The notes beneath the pieces are model-generated. The model made no database searches. It saw nothing but the letters and a program-made list of their open reading frames with translations, and was not told the DNA's origin. From Bacteroidia bacterium (GTDB lineage Bacteria; Bacteroidota; Bacteroidia; UKL13-3): 49,141 nt of DNA. The number at the start of each line of letters is the position of its first letter. The first letter of the stretch is position 1. This document shows, piece by piece, positions 8,315 through 16,748 of this stretch. The position numbers and the translations under genes are program-made. The stretch lies in assembly GCA_020049855.1 (NCBI GenBank), contig JAGVLJ010000014.1, positions 1 to 49,141 of the forward strand, in the 5' to 3' direction.

Positions 8315-8380
8315 CTGTACCTGATTATCTGAAATATTTGCAAACTGTAGTACCTTGCAGCAAATTTGCAGAAAAAAGAA

Positions 8381-9487
8381 GTGAAACCGCGTATTCTATT
8401 TTTTATTGTTGCCGCATATGTGCTGGCAGCCTTTAGCTGGCTCACCTACTCTTCCATTATGAACAGCCGCAAAATGTTTAAATACGAAAAAGACATGCTT
8501 TGGCTCACCACGTACACCGTAAACCAGGATATTCAGAAAAAAATGACTGCGGGTGAAATTACCGACAGTGCCTCATTTGCTCAATACATGCAGCGCGAAC
8601 ATCCAATGTACGAAGCCGGATACACCGAAGAAGCCACTTCAATGGATGAGTATGCCTTGTTTCCAAAGCCCCAGGCCGTTGCTTTTATTCAGGAACGGCA
8701 ACACCGCAAAGAGTTAATGTACCTCTCGGAAGGAATTGTATTTGTGCTATTGTTGCTGTGGGGGTTGATATGGATTTACCGCAGTTTTCAGCAAAAAATG
8801 GAGCTTAACAGTCAGCAACATAATTTTTTATTATCTATTACACATGAATTAAAAACTCCCCTGGCATCGGTAAAATTGTACTTGCAAACCTTACAGAAAC
8901 ACGCTCTTGAAAAAGAGAAAACGGAAGAAATTATCCGCAACTCGCTGAAAGAAACCGATCGCCTAAATGATTTAATTGAAAACGTATTGGTAGCTGCCCA
9001 AATAGAAGGTAAAAAATATCACTACCAGCTTGAGCAACTTGATTTGTCTGAAATGCTGAGTGAGTTATGCGATAAATTTGCACATGCCTACACAGGTAAA
9101 GCATCATTAATAAAAACCATTGAACCTGGAGTGAAAGTGAGAGCCGATCGTTTTGTGCTTAGCATTGCCATAAGCAACCTTATTGAAAATGCCTTTAAAT
9201 ATGCCAATAAAAACCAATGCGAGGTAAAAGTAAAACTTACCACCGAGTTAGGTAAAGCCACGCTACAGGTGGAAGACAACGGACAAGGAATTGCACAGGG
9301 AGAGCAGCAAAAAATATTTGATAAATTTTATAGGGTAGGCAGCGAAAGTACCCGTAAAACCAAAGGTACAGGTTTGGGCTTGTATATTGTAAAACAAGTG
9401 CTCGATACCCACCAGGCACAGGTAAGTGTGAAAAGTGCCGAAGGTAAAGGAAGTATTTTCACCGTTAAATTCAGCAACAATGGCTAA
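8381..9487 (+). CDS. Two-component sensor histidine kinase
   Basis: This membrane kinase has a TM helix at the very N-terminus (ILFFIVAAYVLAAFSWL), a periplasmic sensor segment of roughly 85 residues, a second TM helix (IVFVLLLLWGLIWIY), no obvious HAMP domain, then HisKA with SITHELKTPLAS (His155 counting from the GTG) and a complete HATPase: N box NLIENAFKYA, G1 DNGQGI, F box FDKFYR, G2 GTGLGLYIV. The first ATG in frame lies too far in, beyond TM1. The start is either TTG 8366 or GTG 8381; I prefer GTG because GAAAAAAGAA precedes it and the TM helix follows. It overlaps the response regulator start by 8 bases, so the two form a co-translated pair. The signal it senses is unknown. Confidence 0.9.
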   Translation: MKPRILFFIVAAYVLAAFSWLTYSSIMNSRKMFKYEKDMLWLTTYTVNQDIQKKMTAGEITDSASFAQYMQREHPMYEAGYTEEATSMDEYALFPKPQAVAFIQERQHRKELMYLSEGIVFVLLLLWGLIWIYRSFQQKMELNSQQHNFLLSITHELKTPLASVKLYLQTLQKHALEKEKTEEIIRNSLKETDRLNDLIENVLVAAQIEGKKYHYQLEQLDLSEMLSELCDKFAHAYTGKASLIKTIEPGVKVRADRFVLSIAISNLIENAFKYANKNQCEVKVKLTTELGKATLQVEDNGQGIAQGEQQKIFDKFYRVGSESTRKTKGTGLGLYIVKQVLDTHQAQVSVKSAEGKGSIFTVKFSNNG

Positions 9488-10178
9488 TGAACGCATTTTA
9501 GTAGTAGAAGACGAAGAGCATATTTTGGAACCCTTAAAACTAAATCTGGAGTTGGAGGGCTATAAGGTAGTAGGTGTGCAGGACGGGCTATCGGCCATTA
9601 AACGCTTTAAAGAAGAAAGTTTTGACCTGATTATTCTAGATATTATGCTTCCCGAAATGGACGGCATAACGGTGTGCGAAAGCATCAGGCTACACAATAA
9701 TGAAGTGCCAATTCTTTTTCTCTCGGCCAGAAACAGTGGGGAAGACCGTGTACTTGGATTAAAAAAGGGCGGTGATGACTACCTTACCAAGCCATTCAAT
9801 CTGGAAGAGTTGATGCTAAGAGTAAGCCTCCTTATTCATAAAAGTAAACGGATAAGTGGGGTTGAAAGTAAAACACCCAATATTTTTCATTTTGGTAATT
9901 GCTGGATAAACTTTGAAAGCTATGAAGCGCAAGGGGTAAACGAGGCATTTACTCTTACAAAAAAAGAAGTGATGCTGTTAAGGTTGCTTATCGATAATAA
10001 AAATGAAGTGGTGAGCCGCGAAAAAATTCTGCAAAGTGTATGGGGTTACAATGTTTTCCCATCTACCCGAACCATTGACAATTTTATTTTAATGCTGCGC
10101 AAGCACTTTGAAACCGACCCCAAAAATCCCCAATACATTGAGTCAGTAAGAGGTGTTGGATATAAATTTGTAGTGTAG
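9480..10178 (+). CDS. Response regulator, OmpR/PhoB family
   Basis: The 232-residue protein has a receiver domain with acidic pair E10/D11, phosphoacceptor D54 in LIILDIMLPEMDG, S82 and K104 (YLTKPF), followed by a winged-helix DNA-binding domain ending TIDNFILMLRKHFE...YIESVRGVGYKFV. ATG 9480 sits inside the last codons of the kinase gene and gives the standard start (MANERILVVEDEE); an upstream in-frame start at 9435 would only add kinase-overlap sequence. It is the cognate partner of the kinase. An 11-base-spaced direct repeat (10187-10208), the form of site bound by PhoB-like regulators, follows directly and precedes the heme-type operon, so that operon is a candidate target. That link is inference. 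Confidence 0.93.
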   Translation: MANERILVVEDEEHILEPLKLNLELEGYKVVGVQDGLSAIKRFKEESFDLIILDIMLPEMDGITVCESIRLHNNEVPILFLSARNSGEDRVLGLKKGGDDYLTKPFNLEELMLRVSLLIHKSKRISGVESKTPNIFHFGNCWINFESYEAQGVNEAFTLTKKEVMLLRLLIDNKNEVVSREKILQSVWGYNVFPSTRTIDNFILMLRKHFETDPKNPQYIESVRGVGYKFVV

Positions 10179-10186
10179 TCCTTCGT

Positions 10187-10208
10187 TTGTCAAAGTTCTG
10201 TCAAAAGG
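10187..10208 (+). promoter_or_regulatory. Pho-box-like direct repeat
   Basis: Two TGTCAAA heptamers begin at 10188 and 10199, exactly 11 bases apart: TTGTCAAAGTT then CTGTCAAAAGG. OmpR/PhoB-family regulators commonly bind tandem sites at 11-base spacing, and the E. coli Pho box is built on CTGTCAT repeats. The site is about 80 bases upstream of the next gene and just after the regulator gene. Confidence 0.45.
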
Positions 10209-10286
10209 CCATAAACTGATTTGCATCATACTCCTATTGTTTTTGGCTGCTGTTTATTTGTACCCTCAAATTTTAAATACCATCAT

Positions 10287-11570
10287 ATGAAAAAGTTTTT
10301 ACTTGCTTTATCAATAGGTGTCAGCGCGGCCGTGTCGGCACAAACTGTTGATACCATTTATTGTACTCCGGGATTTGCAGCCCGCACTTATTACCGCCTT
10401 AGTAATAAAGTTCAAACTCCTACCCCTCTTTCCAACTGGCATTTGGCCATTCCTGTAAGAGCCTCTGCTTTCCCCAACAATCCGATTAGCGGAACTTCAA
10501 TGCGCTACAATGGCGGGGCAGGAATGAAATTATACCGTGTTCCAGGAAAAACCGCAGCTGATTACAATGCCGCTTTGGATACCTCCGGAATGAGTAGCTG
10601 GACGAACCTGACAGACCCTGATACTACCTGGGATATCGGAGCCTTTAATGCCAACAAATCATCCGATATTTTCAACTTTGGGTGGGGAACCTACAACCAA
10701 AACTCACATGATGTGGTAGGTGATTCCATGTACCTGCTTAAAATATATAATTCTCCCGGATTTTTTTACAAAAAATTCATCATCGAACGTTTGGCGTATG
10801 ATACATTATGGATGTTCAAATGGTCAAATATTGACGGTACATCGCCTGACAGTGTCACCATCAACAAAAAAGATTTTGCCGGAAAAAACTTTGTTTACCT
10901 GAATGTGCTGGCTAAAAATGTACTCGATAATGAGCCGTTGAGCAGCAATTGGGATTTATTATTTGGCCGTTATGCCACTAACGTAACCTTATTCTCACAA
11001 ACCATTAATGATTATCCGGTGGTAGGAACATTGAGCAACATAGGGGTGCAAGTAGCCGAGGCACGCGGAGTTGATAAAACTACTGCTCACAATTTTACTT
11101 ACCGCGACAGCTATACCAACAATATTTCTGAAATAGGATGGGACTGGAAAGCCGCACTTACATCGGCACTGGTTGATTCATTATCTTACTTTGTTAAGGC
11201 AAAAGACAATAATATTTATAAACTTATTTTTACTTACTATGGTGGGAATGCCAACGGTAAAATTGCCATTGCGGTACAGGGATTAGGCACTTCGATAAAA
11301 AAGGTTAATCCGTATGCAAGCAGTTTTGCCGTATATCCAAATCCGGCAAGTACCACTGCAACACTAATTTTTAGTAACACTGTTGGAGATAAACAACAAA
11401 CTATTCGGGTATATGATATGGCCGGCAAACAATGGATAACATCAACCATTGAAAGTGTAAGTGGATTAAATACTTCTGAAATTGATTTAAGTAATTTACC
11501 AAAAGGCCTCTACATCATTAGCCTTTTTGCAGGCGACTATCCCGCACAACAGCGTTTGCTGGTAAAATAA
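10287..11570 (+). CDS. T9SS-exported HmuY-like surface protein
   Basis: The start is ATG 10287, giving a clear Sec signal peptide (MKKFLLALSIGVSAAVSA, cut before QTVD). The last 80 or so residues form a type A T9SS sorting domain: FAVYPNPASTTATLIF, IRVYDMAGK, IDLSNLPKGLYIISL and a basic end QQRLLVK. The middle resembles the HmuY-like lipoprotein encoded two genes downstream: two 'NW.L.F' lobes (SNWHLAIPV and SSNWDLLFGRYA) and a late strand pair YFVKAKDNNIYKLIF comparable with YIIKDATGTYYKMRF. I therefore infer a secreted ligand-binding paralogue, probably heme or haem-protein related; heme ligands cannot be assigned from sequence. Its stop is immediately followed by the TonB receptor ATG, so the genes form an operon. 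Confidence 0.8.
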   Translation: MKKFLLALSIGVSAAVSAQTVDTIYCTPGFAARTYYRLSNKVQTPTPLSNWHLAIPVRASAFPNNPISGTSMRYNGGAGMKLYRVPGKTAADYNAALDTSGMSSWTNLTDPDTTWDIGAFNANKSSDIFNFGWGTYNQNSHDVVGDSMYLLKIYNSPGFFYKKFIIERLAYDTLWMFKWSNIDGTSPDSVTINKKDFAGKNFVYLNVLAKNVLDNEPLSSNWDLLFGRYATNVTLFSQTINDYPVVGTLSNIGVQVAEARGVDKTTAHNFTYRDSYTNNISEIGWDWKAALTSALVDSLSYFVKAKDNNIYKLIFTYYGGNANGKIAIAVQGLGTSIKKVNPYASSFAVYPNPASTTATLIFSNTVGDKQQTIRVYDMAGKQWITSTIESVSGLNTSEIDLSNLPKGLYIISLFAGDYPAQQRLLVK

Positions 11571-13793
11571 ATGCACATCAGGCTACTATTGTTTTTGTTG
11601 TTGAATGGCTGTTTGGTTGCTCAGGCACAAACAGCCATTCAAGTAGTGAATGCAAATACCAATTTACCCGTGGCAGACGCTTTTGTGTACTATACGCAAC
11701 TTGGAAACACCAAAAGCAATCAATCTCTAAAATTTGCCGATTCTTTGGGCAACACCCTCATTGTGCTAAAAGGAACATCACTCATCCGAATTCACTTTCC
11801 GGGATATGAGGTGTTGTTTGACACACTGCAACCCGGAGCAACTTCTAAAATTTACCGACTTAAAGAAATTAATAAAATTCTTGATCAGGTAGTAGTAACA
11901 GGGCAATATGATTCGCACACAGCCGACCAGTCTGCCATCAAAATTAATGTGATTAATTCCGCCCGAATTGAAAAGCAGGCTGTGCAAAATTTAGCCGAGT
12001 TACTCAGCAATGAGTTAAATATACGAGTTGCCAATGACGCATTTATTGGAAGTAGTATGAGCCTACAGGGAATAAGCGGTCAAAACGTGAAAATTTTACT
12101 TGATGGAGTGCCCGTAACCGGACGTCTAAATGGGAACATCGATTTAAGCCAGATGATGCTGAATAATGTAGACCGCATCGAACTAATTGAAGGCCCAATG
12201 AGTGTGATTTACGGTACAGATGCGCTGGGGGGGGTAATAAATATCATTACCAAAAAAGATGTAAACACCTATCGTCCTATTGCATTAAACACTTATGTTG
12301 AAAACATTGGGAGGTACAATTTTGACGGCAGCATTGGGATACCTTTAAAAAACAATAAACTTTTACTTTCGGGAGGGCGCTACTTTTTTCAAGGATTTAC
12401 CCTTGATGAAAGCAACCGGGTAAAACCCTGGAAACCTAAAGAACAGATATTTGGAGACATAACTTACACATTTCATACGCGTAAAATACAACACCGCCTC
12501 TATTCGCAACTTTACCGTGAAAAACTTATTTCGAGAGGATCAGCCACCATCACTCCATATGAAGCGTATGCCTTTGACGACTTTTACATAAGCTGGCGCA
12601 ACACCAATTCATTATACAGTGATATTTATTTCAAAAACGGTTCTTCGCTTGCGTTTATCAACTCGTATGCCTGGTACAACAGACAAAAAGAAACCTACAA
12701 CCGTAACCTGGTAACCTTAGAAGATACCCGCATAAACAACACCGCACAACAAGATACTAATGCTTTTAGTCACTGGCTGTTCAGAGGTACTTTTAACTCA
12801 CATAAAATGACCTCAAAATTTAATTTTCAAACGGGATATGATGTGAATTACGAAAATGGGAAAGGCCCAAGACTCGCCAATAATAAACAGGAAATACTGG
12901 ATGCAGCCTTATTTTACACAGCCGAGTATAAGCCTGTGTCACGCCTAATTGTTAGGCCCGGATTACGTGTTGCATACAACTCGCGTTTTACGGTTCCCGT
13001 ATTACCATCGCTTAACGTAAAAATGGATATCACCAAAAATACTCTCTTTCGTTGTTCATATGCCCGAGGATACCGTGCCCCATCATTGAAAGAAATGAAC
13101 CTTGTTTTTGTAGATGTAAACCACAATATACTCGGAAATCCGAATCTGAGGGCTGAAACATCTGATAATTACCAAAGCTCTGTGCAATGGCTCCACCGTA
13201 AAACCAACAAAGTACTCCGGATTGACCTTTCGGCTTTTTACAACCAAATAAAGGATATGATTGCGCTGGCGGTAACCAACTTGAGCACTATGCAATACAC
13301 GTATATCAATATTGAAGGATTTCGATCGGTGGGAGGTGTGATAAATGCCGAAATCCGCTCAACTAAGTATTTAGTTTCGGTAGGTGCTGCCTATTTAGGA
13401 CGTAGCAATCAATTTGCAAATGCTGCAAACCTTCCCTTTGTGTACACCCCTGAACTCAGAAGCAATTTCACCACCTCTCTTCCATACATAAAAACAGATT
13501 TTTCAGTATTTTATAAGTACAACGGAAAACAACTGGCCTATGGGGTTAATCAAGCAAACAAACCCGAACAAACATATATTAACGCCTACAGCATAATGGA
13601 TATGAATCTATCTAAACGCATTTTAAATAACCAACTTTATATTGCAGCCGGGCTTAAAAACATGTTTAATATAGTGAATATAAACAGCACAGCCAGTGCA
13701 GGTGTTCACAGCGGAAGCGGCCAGGTGCTTATTGGCACAGGGCGTTCTTATTTTGTTACTGTTAAGTGGAATTTTGGATGGAAAAAATCATAA
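11571..13793 (+). CDS. TonB-dependent receptor, probable heme/haemophore type
   Basis: This complete 740-residue outer membrane receptor has a signal peptide ending VAQAQ, a short carboxypeptidase-regulatory-like segment (residues about 20-100), a TonB box-like DQVVVTGQY, a plug with SMSLQGISGQNVKILLDGVPVTG and IELIEGPMSVIYGTDALGGVINIIT, and a 22-strand-type barrel containing SYARGYRAPSLKEMN (R-A-P-S-L-K-E, the classic heme/cobalamin-type receptor motif) and an aromatic C-terminal strand. It starts one base after the upstream stop and overlaps the downstream lipoprotein gene by 16 bases. The HmuY-like neighbours suggest heme uptake. An 8-base G-run (12227-12234) lies in the plug codons for LGG. 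Confidence 0.92.
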   Translation: MHIRLLLFLLLNGCLVAQAQTAIQVVNANTNLPVADAFVYYTQLGNTKSNQSLKFADSLGNTLIVLKGTSLIRIHFPGYEVLFDTLQPGATSKIYRLKEINKILDQVVVTGQYDSHTADQSAIKINVINSARIEKQAVQNLAELLSNELNIRVANDAFIGSSMSLQGISGQNVKILLDGVPVTGRLNGNIDLSQMMLNNVDRIELIEGPMSVIYGTDALGGVINIITKKDVNTYRPIALNTYVENIGRYNFDGSIGIPLKNNKLLLSGGRYFFQGFTLDESNRVKPWKPKEQIFGDITYTFHTRKIQHRLYSQLYREKLISRGSATITPYEAYAFDDFYISWRNTNSLYSDIYFKNGSSLAFINSYAWYNRQKETYNRNLVTLEDTRINNTAQQDTNAFSHWLFRGTFNSHKMTSKFNFQTGYDVNYENGKGPRLANNKQEILDAALFYTAEYKPVSRLIVRPGLRVAYNSRFTVPVLPSLNVKMDITKNTLFRCSYARGYRAPSLKEMNLVFVDVNHNILGNPNLRAETSDNYQSSVQWLHRKTNKVLRIDLSAFYNQIKDMIALAVTNLSTMQYTYINIEGFRSVGGVINAEIRSTKYLVSVGAAYLGRSNQFANAANLPFVYTPELRSNFTTSLPYIKTDFSVFYKYNGKQLAYGVNQANKPEQTYINAYSIMDMNLSKRILNNQLYIAAGLKNMFNIVNINSTASAGVHSGSGQVLIGTGRSYFVTVKWNFGWKKS

Positions 13794-14767
13794 AGTATTT
13801 CTCTTTAATAATTGTCTTCTTTTCATCATGTGAGAAAAAAGAAGAACCGATTACATTGCCTCGCCAAGGACTAAGTACGGTAACTGTTATTGAAATGAAA
13901 GAAGACTATTCGCAGCAGGTATGTTTTAGTTTACAAACGGGAGCTAAATTTACATCGGCCACACTTGGTTGGGATCTTGCCTTCGACAATAGAAACGCAA
14001 GTAACCTCATTTTAATGAATACCGGAAAAGATGTGAAAGCTTGGGTAAGCAACGATACTGATTTTGCTGCCATTACTTCACCCAACGGAATCGCTTTTGA
14101 TTGGGATCGATCGGACGGCTCATATGATTCCCTAATTATCCGAGACCGATGGCTTAGCAACGGAAAAAATAATAATAAAATTATTTTACTTGATCTAAGC
14201 AATTTGGAACCTGCCGACAAACGATATAAAAAAATACAACTACTAAATGTAAGTGCCGCGCAATACACCATTCGGCTGGCTAATATAAATGGAAGTGATG
14301 AGCAACGAGTAAACATTGCCAAACAAGCAGGTGAAAACTTTACCTATTTTTCATTCAATCCCCGGCCCACGCAAAAATCGAACGAACCTCAAACACGTAG
14401 CTGGAACTTGATGTTTACCCGATACAAAACATGGGTTAGCGCACTCGGTTCTACTATTCCTTACACTGTTACAGGCGTTTGGTTGAATCCGGAAGGGGTA
14501 AGCTGCAACAAGCTGGTTGATATGCCATTTGAGTCTATTACCTACGAGAGCGTGAAAAATTTGCCCTTGTTAACCAAACGCGATGTGATAGGATATGAGT
14601 GGAAAGGGTTTGATTTTGATTTTTCCAATGGGAACTATAAAATTTTCGACAACTGGACTTACATTATTAAAGATGCCACGGGAACCTATTATAAAATGCG
14701 CTTCCTTGACTTTTATGATGCCAATCGCAACAAGGGATTCCCAAAAATTGAATACCAACGACTTTAA
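13778..14767 (+). CDS. HmuY-family lipoprotein
   Basis: The protein is 329 residues from ATG 13778, which lies inside the end of the receptor gene (16-base overlap). The lipobox is IIVFFSSC, so it is lipid-anchored, probably outer-leaflet. The body follows the HmuY pattern: LGWDLAFDNRNASN, a second lobe RSWNLMFTRYKTWV, and the family's typical end, TYYKMRFLDFYDANRNKGFPKIEYQRL in outline. HmuY proteins take heme from host or environmental proteins and hand it to the TonB receptor HmuR. The usual family length is near 200-220 residues for a single lobe; this one looks like a two-lobe version. Whether heme is really the ligand is inferred from family and receptor context. Confidence 0.85.
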   Translation: MEKIIKYFSLIIVFFSSCEKKEEPITLPRQGLSTVTVIEMKEDYSQQVCFSLQTGAKFTSATLGWDLAFDNRNASNLILMNTGKDVKAWVSNDTDFAAITSPNGIAFDWDRSDGSYDSLIIRDRWLSNGKNNNKIILLDLSNLEPADKRYKKIQLLNVSAAQYTIRLANINGSDEQRVNIAKQAGENFTYFSFNPRPTQKSNEPQTRSWNLMFTRYKTWVSALGSTIPYTVTGVWLNPEGVSCNKLVDMPFESITYESVKNLPLLTKRDVIGYEWKGFDFDFSNGNYKIFDNWTYIIKDATGTYYKMRFLDFYDANRNKGFPKIEYQRL

Positions 14768-14780
14768 TAGGGTTTATCAG

Positions 14781-14812
14781 GTTTTACGTTTCATCAAACC
14801 TTTGTATCTTCG
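14781..14812 (+). promoter_or_regulatory. Bacteroidota-type promoter for the TPR gene
   Basis: TATCTTCG (14805-14812) is one mismatch from TAnnTTTG and is followed 28 bases later by the start codon. GTTTTACG lies at the -33 distance. It separates the heme-type operon from the next gene. Confidence 0.5.
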
Positions 14813-14840
14813 CGGCAAGATTTTTACATAAATTGTTATT

Positions 14841-15494
14841 ATGAAATTGCTCCGTTGGTTTATTATTTACCGTTTAATAGTGGGTTTTGTGGTGCTAGCT
14901 CTGGGCGGAGTCCTACAGGTTTTTGAGGGTTTCTGGCCCGCTTTCCCTCTATATCTCCTTGGTGTTATTTTTATTCTAATGCACTATACAATTGGTCCCA
15001 TGCGCTTAGTACAACTTTCAATTGAAGAAGACGACCCCGATGCCGCCATTGCACATTTGAATAAAATTAAATACCCCAAGTTGTTATTTAAACCCATCCG
15101 CCAGAGTTACTACATGCTGCAATCAAATTTGGCTTTTGCCGGAAAAGATTTAGATAAAGCCGAGGAACATCTGCGTAAAAGTTTAAATACCAAAAGTTCT
15201 TTGTTGAAAGAACAAGAAGGAGTACAATACCTGCAACTGGGCATGATTGCCATGCAAAAAGGAGATTCTAAGGCGGCACGCGAGAATTTAAAACTCGCCT
15301 TGCAAAAAGGCTTACCCGATGACGACAACAAAGCAGCCGCTTACCTACAACTAGCTTCTCTGGAAATTCAGCGCAGGCAAAACAAAATTGGAAAAGACTA
15401 TTTTCGCAAGGCAAAAATGCTGAAGCCAAAAACCAAAGAGGTAAAATCGCAAATTGCCGATATGGAAAAATACATGGCTCGTATTCCTGGCTAA
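14841..15494 (+). CDS. TPR-repeat inner membrane protein
   Basis: The 217-residue protein begins with two hydrophobic helices (IVGFVVLALGGVLQVF and FPLYLLGVIFILMHYTI), then a cytoplasmic or periplasmic helical part with tetratricopeptide-like repeats: SYYMLQSNLAFAGKDLDKAEEHLRK, VQYLQLGMIAMQKGDSKAARENLKLAL (in outline) and AAAYLQLASLEIQRRQNKIGKDYFRKA. The A/G/Y/L/A/P spacing fits TPRs. TPR modules hold protein partners; no partner is evident here. It has its own promoter-like element and is followed after 36 bases by the PAS protein, so the two may be co-transcribed. Confidence 0.75.
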   Translation: MKLLRWFIIYRLIVGFVVLALGGVLQVFEGFWPAFPLYLLGVIFILMHYTIGPMRLVQLSIEEDDPDAAIAHLNKIKYPKLLFKPIRQSYYMLQSNLAFAGKDLDKAEEHLRKSLNTKSSLLKEQEGVQYLQLGMIAMQKGDSKAARENLKLALQKGLPDDDNKAAAYLQLASLEIQRRQNKIGKDYFRKAKMLKPKTKEVKSQIADMEKYMARIPG

Positions 15495-15530
15495 ACAACG
15501 AAATAAGAACCCCATGCCAAACAAGCTTAC

Positions 15531-16748
15531 ATGAAACTTCCTCCCGCGCGTATTGCGCTTATTTACTTCGGTATTTCTTTTATCTGGATTACAGTTAGTG
15601 ACCGCTTGATATGGAATTCATTTCACAACCTGAATAACACCATTTATTTCAGCACACTCAAAGGTATTTTTTTTATTTCATTAAGTTCATGGCTTATTTA
15701 TGCGCTAATAAAAAACTACTCTGTAAGGTTAAACCAAACTGAAAAAGACTACCAATTACTGCTGCGTTCTAATCCCCAGCCCATGTGGATTTTTGAATAC
15801 CCATCACTGCGGTTTGTGGCAGTAAATGAAGCAGCTATTGAGTTTTACGGCTATTCGAAAAAAGAATTTTTACAGATGACAGTTCTAAATATGCGTCATC
15901 CTGAAGACCACGACCAATTGAAGGAGCTAATTGGTAAGGTGGGTGAAAAAGCCAACACCAATATAGGAATTTGGAGGCATATCAAAAAAAACGGGGAGTG
16001 GGTTTACGTTCAGGTCAATTCTAATATAATCAGGTTTAATGGAAAAGATTGCCGCATCAGTTCAGGAATTGATGTTACCAGTGAACAATTGGCGCGTCTA
16101 AGAATTTCCGAACTCAACAAGGAACTTACCGAGTACCGGCATGCCATTGATTCGGCAGCAATTGTTTCCATCACCAATTTAGAAGGAGCTATTCTGCACG
16201 TAAATAAAAATTTTGAGCAGATATCGGGCTACAGTGAAAAGGAATTGATTGGTAAAAATCATAATATCATTAAATCGGGGCATCATTCCAAGGAGTTTTA
16301 TCAGGAGTTGTGGCTCACCATAAAATCAGGGAAAGTATGGCGTGGATTAGTAAAAAACAAAAGCAAACACCAACGTTTTTTCTGGTGCGACAGCTCAATT
16401 ATTCCCATACTCAATCAGCAAAATGCAATCTCCCACTTTATCTGTTTCAGATATGATGTAACGGATCGGATAACCTCTGAACTGCAATTAAGGGAACACA
16501 ATGCCAAGCTAAAAGAAATTGCTTGGATCAGTTCACATGAATTACGTCATCCGCTGGCTTCTATGCTGGGGTTAATTCAGTTGTTTGATAAAAGTAATCT
16601 GGGAAGCAGTGAACATAAAGAATTGATGGATTTTCTGGAAAGCACATGTAACAAACTTGATGAGCAGATTCATGCCATAGTAGCACGCACCAATTTAACT
16701 CTACGCTCCGAAACTATTAAGCTAACTTCCGAGAACACAGACAAATGA
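15531..16748 (+). CDS. Membrane PAS-PAS protein ending in a histidine-kinase-like DHp domain, no ATPase domain
   Basis: This 405-residue protein has two N-terminal TM helices (IALIYFGISFIWITV and GIFFISLSSWLIYALI), PAS 1 (about 73-185, with MWIFEYPSLRFVAVNEAAIEFYGYS), PAS 2 (about 199-318, with VSITNLEGAILHVNKNFEQISGYSEKEL), and a dimerisation/phosphoacceptor-like helix pair (IAWISSHELRHPLASMLGLI, His336). It then stops after about 60 more residues. There is no N, G1, F or G2 box, so it cannot bind ATP as a kinase by itself. I recall similar Bacteroidota PAS proteins ending this way, so it may be a natural class acting as a dimer partner, phosphotransfer protein or sensor scaffold. Its last 27 bases overlap the convergent glycosyltransferase gene. 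Confidence 0.8.
   Translation: MKLPPARIALIYFGISFIWITVSDRLIWNSFHNLNNTIYFSTLKGIFFISLSSWLIYALIKNYSVRLNQTEKDYQLLLRSNPQPMWIFEYPSLRFVAVNEAAIEFYGYSKKEFLQMTVLNMRHPEDHDQLKELIGKVGEKANTNIGIWRHIKKNGEWVYVQVNSNIIRFNGKDCRISSGIDVTSEQLARLRISELNKELTEYRHAIDSAAIVSITNLEGAILHVNKNFEQISGYSEKELIGKNHNIIKSGHHSKEFYQELWLTIKSGKVWRGLVKNKSKHQRFFWCDSSIIPILNQQNAISHFICFRYDVTDRITSELQLREHNAKLKEIAWISSHELRHPLASMLGLIQLFDKSNLGSSEHKELMDFLESTCNKLDEQIHAIVARTNLTLRSETIKLTSENTDK

Noticed and set aside
8337-8358. TTTG followed by TACCTTGC before the kinase gene as a promoter
   Set aside because: The spacing of 10 bases is too short for the TTTG/TAnnTTTG pattern and the -7 part has mismatches.
13906-14322. 138-codon minus-strand reading frame inside the HmuY-like lipoprotein gene
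   Set aside because: Fully antisense to a recognisable gene, with no start signals or domain.
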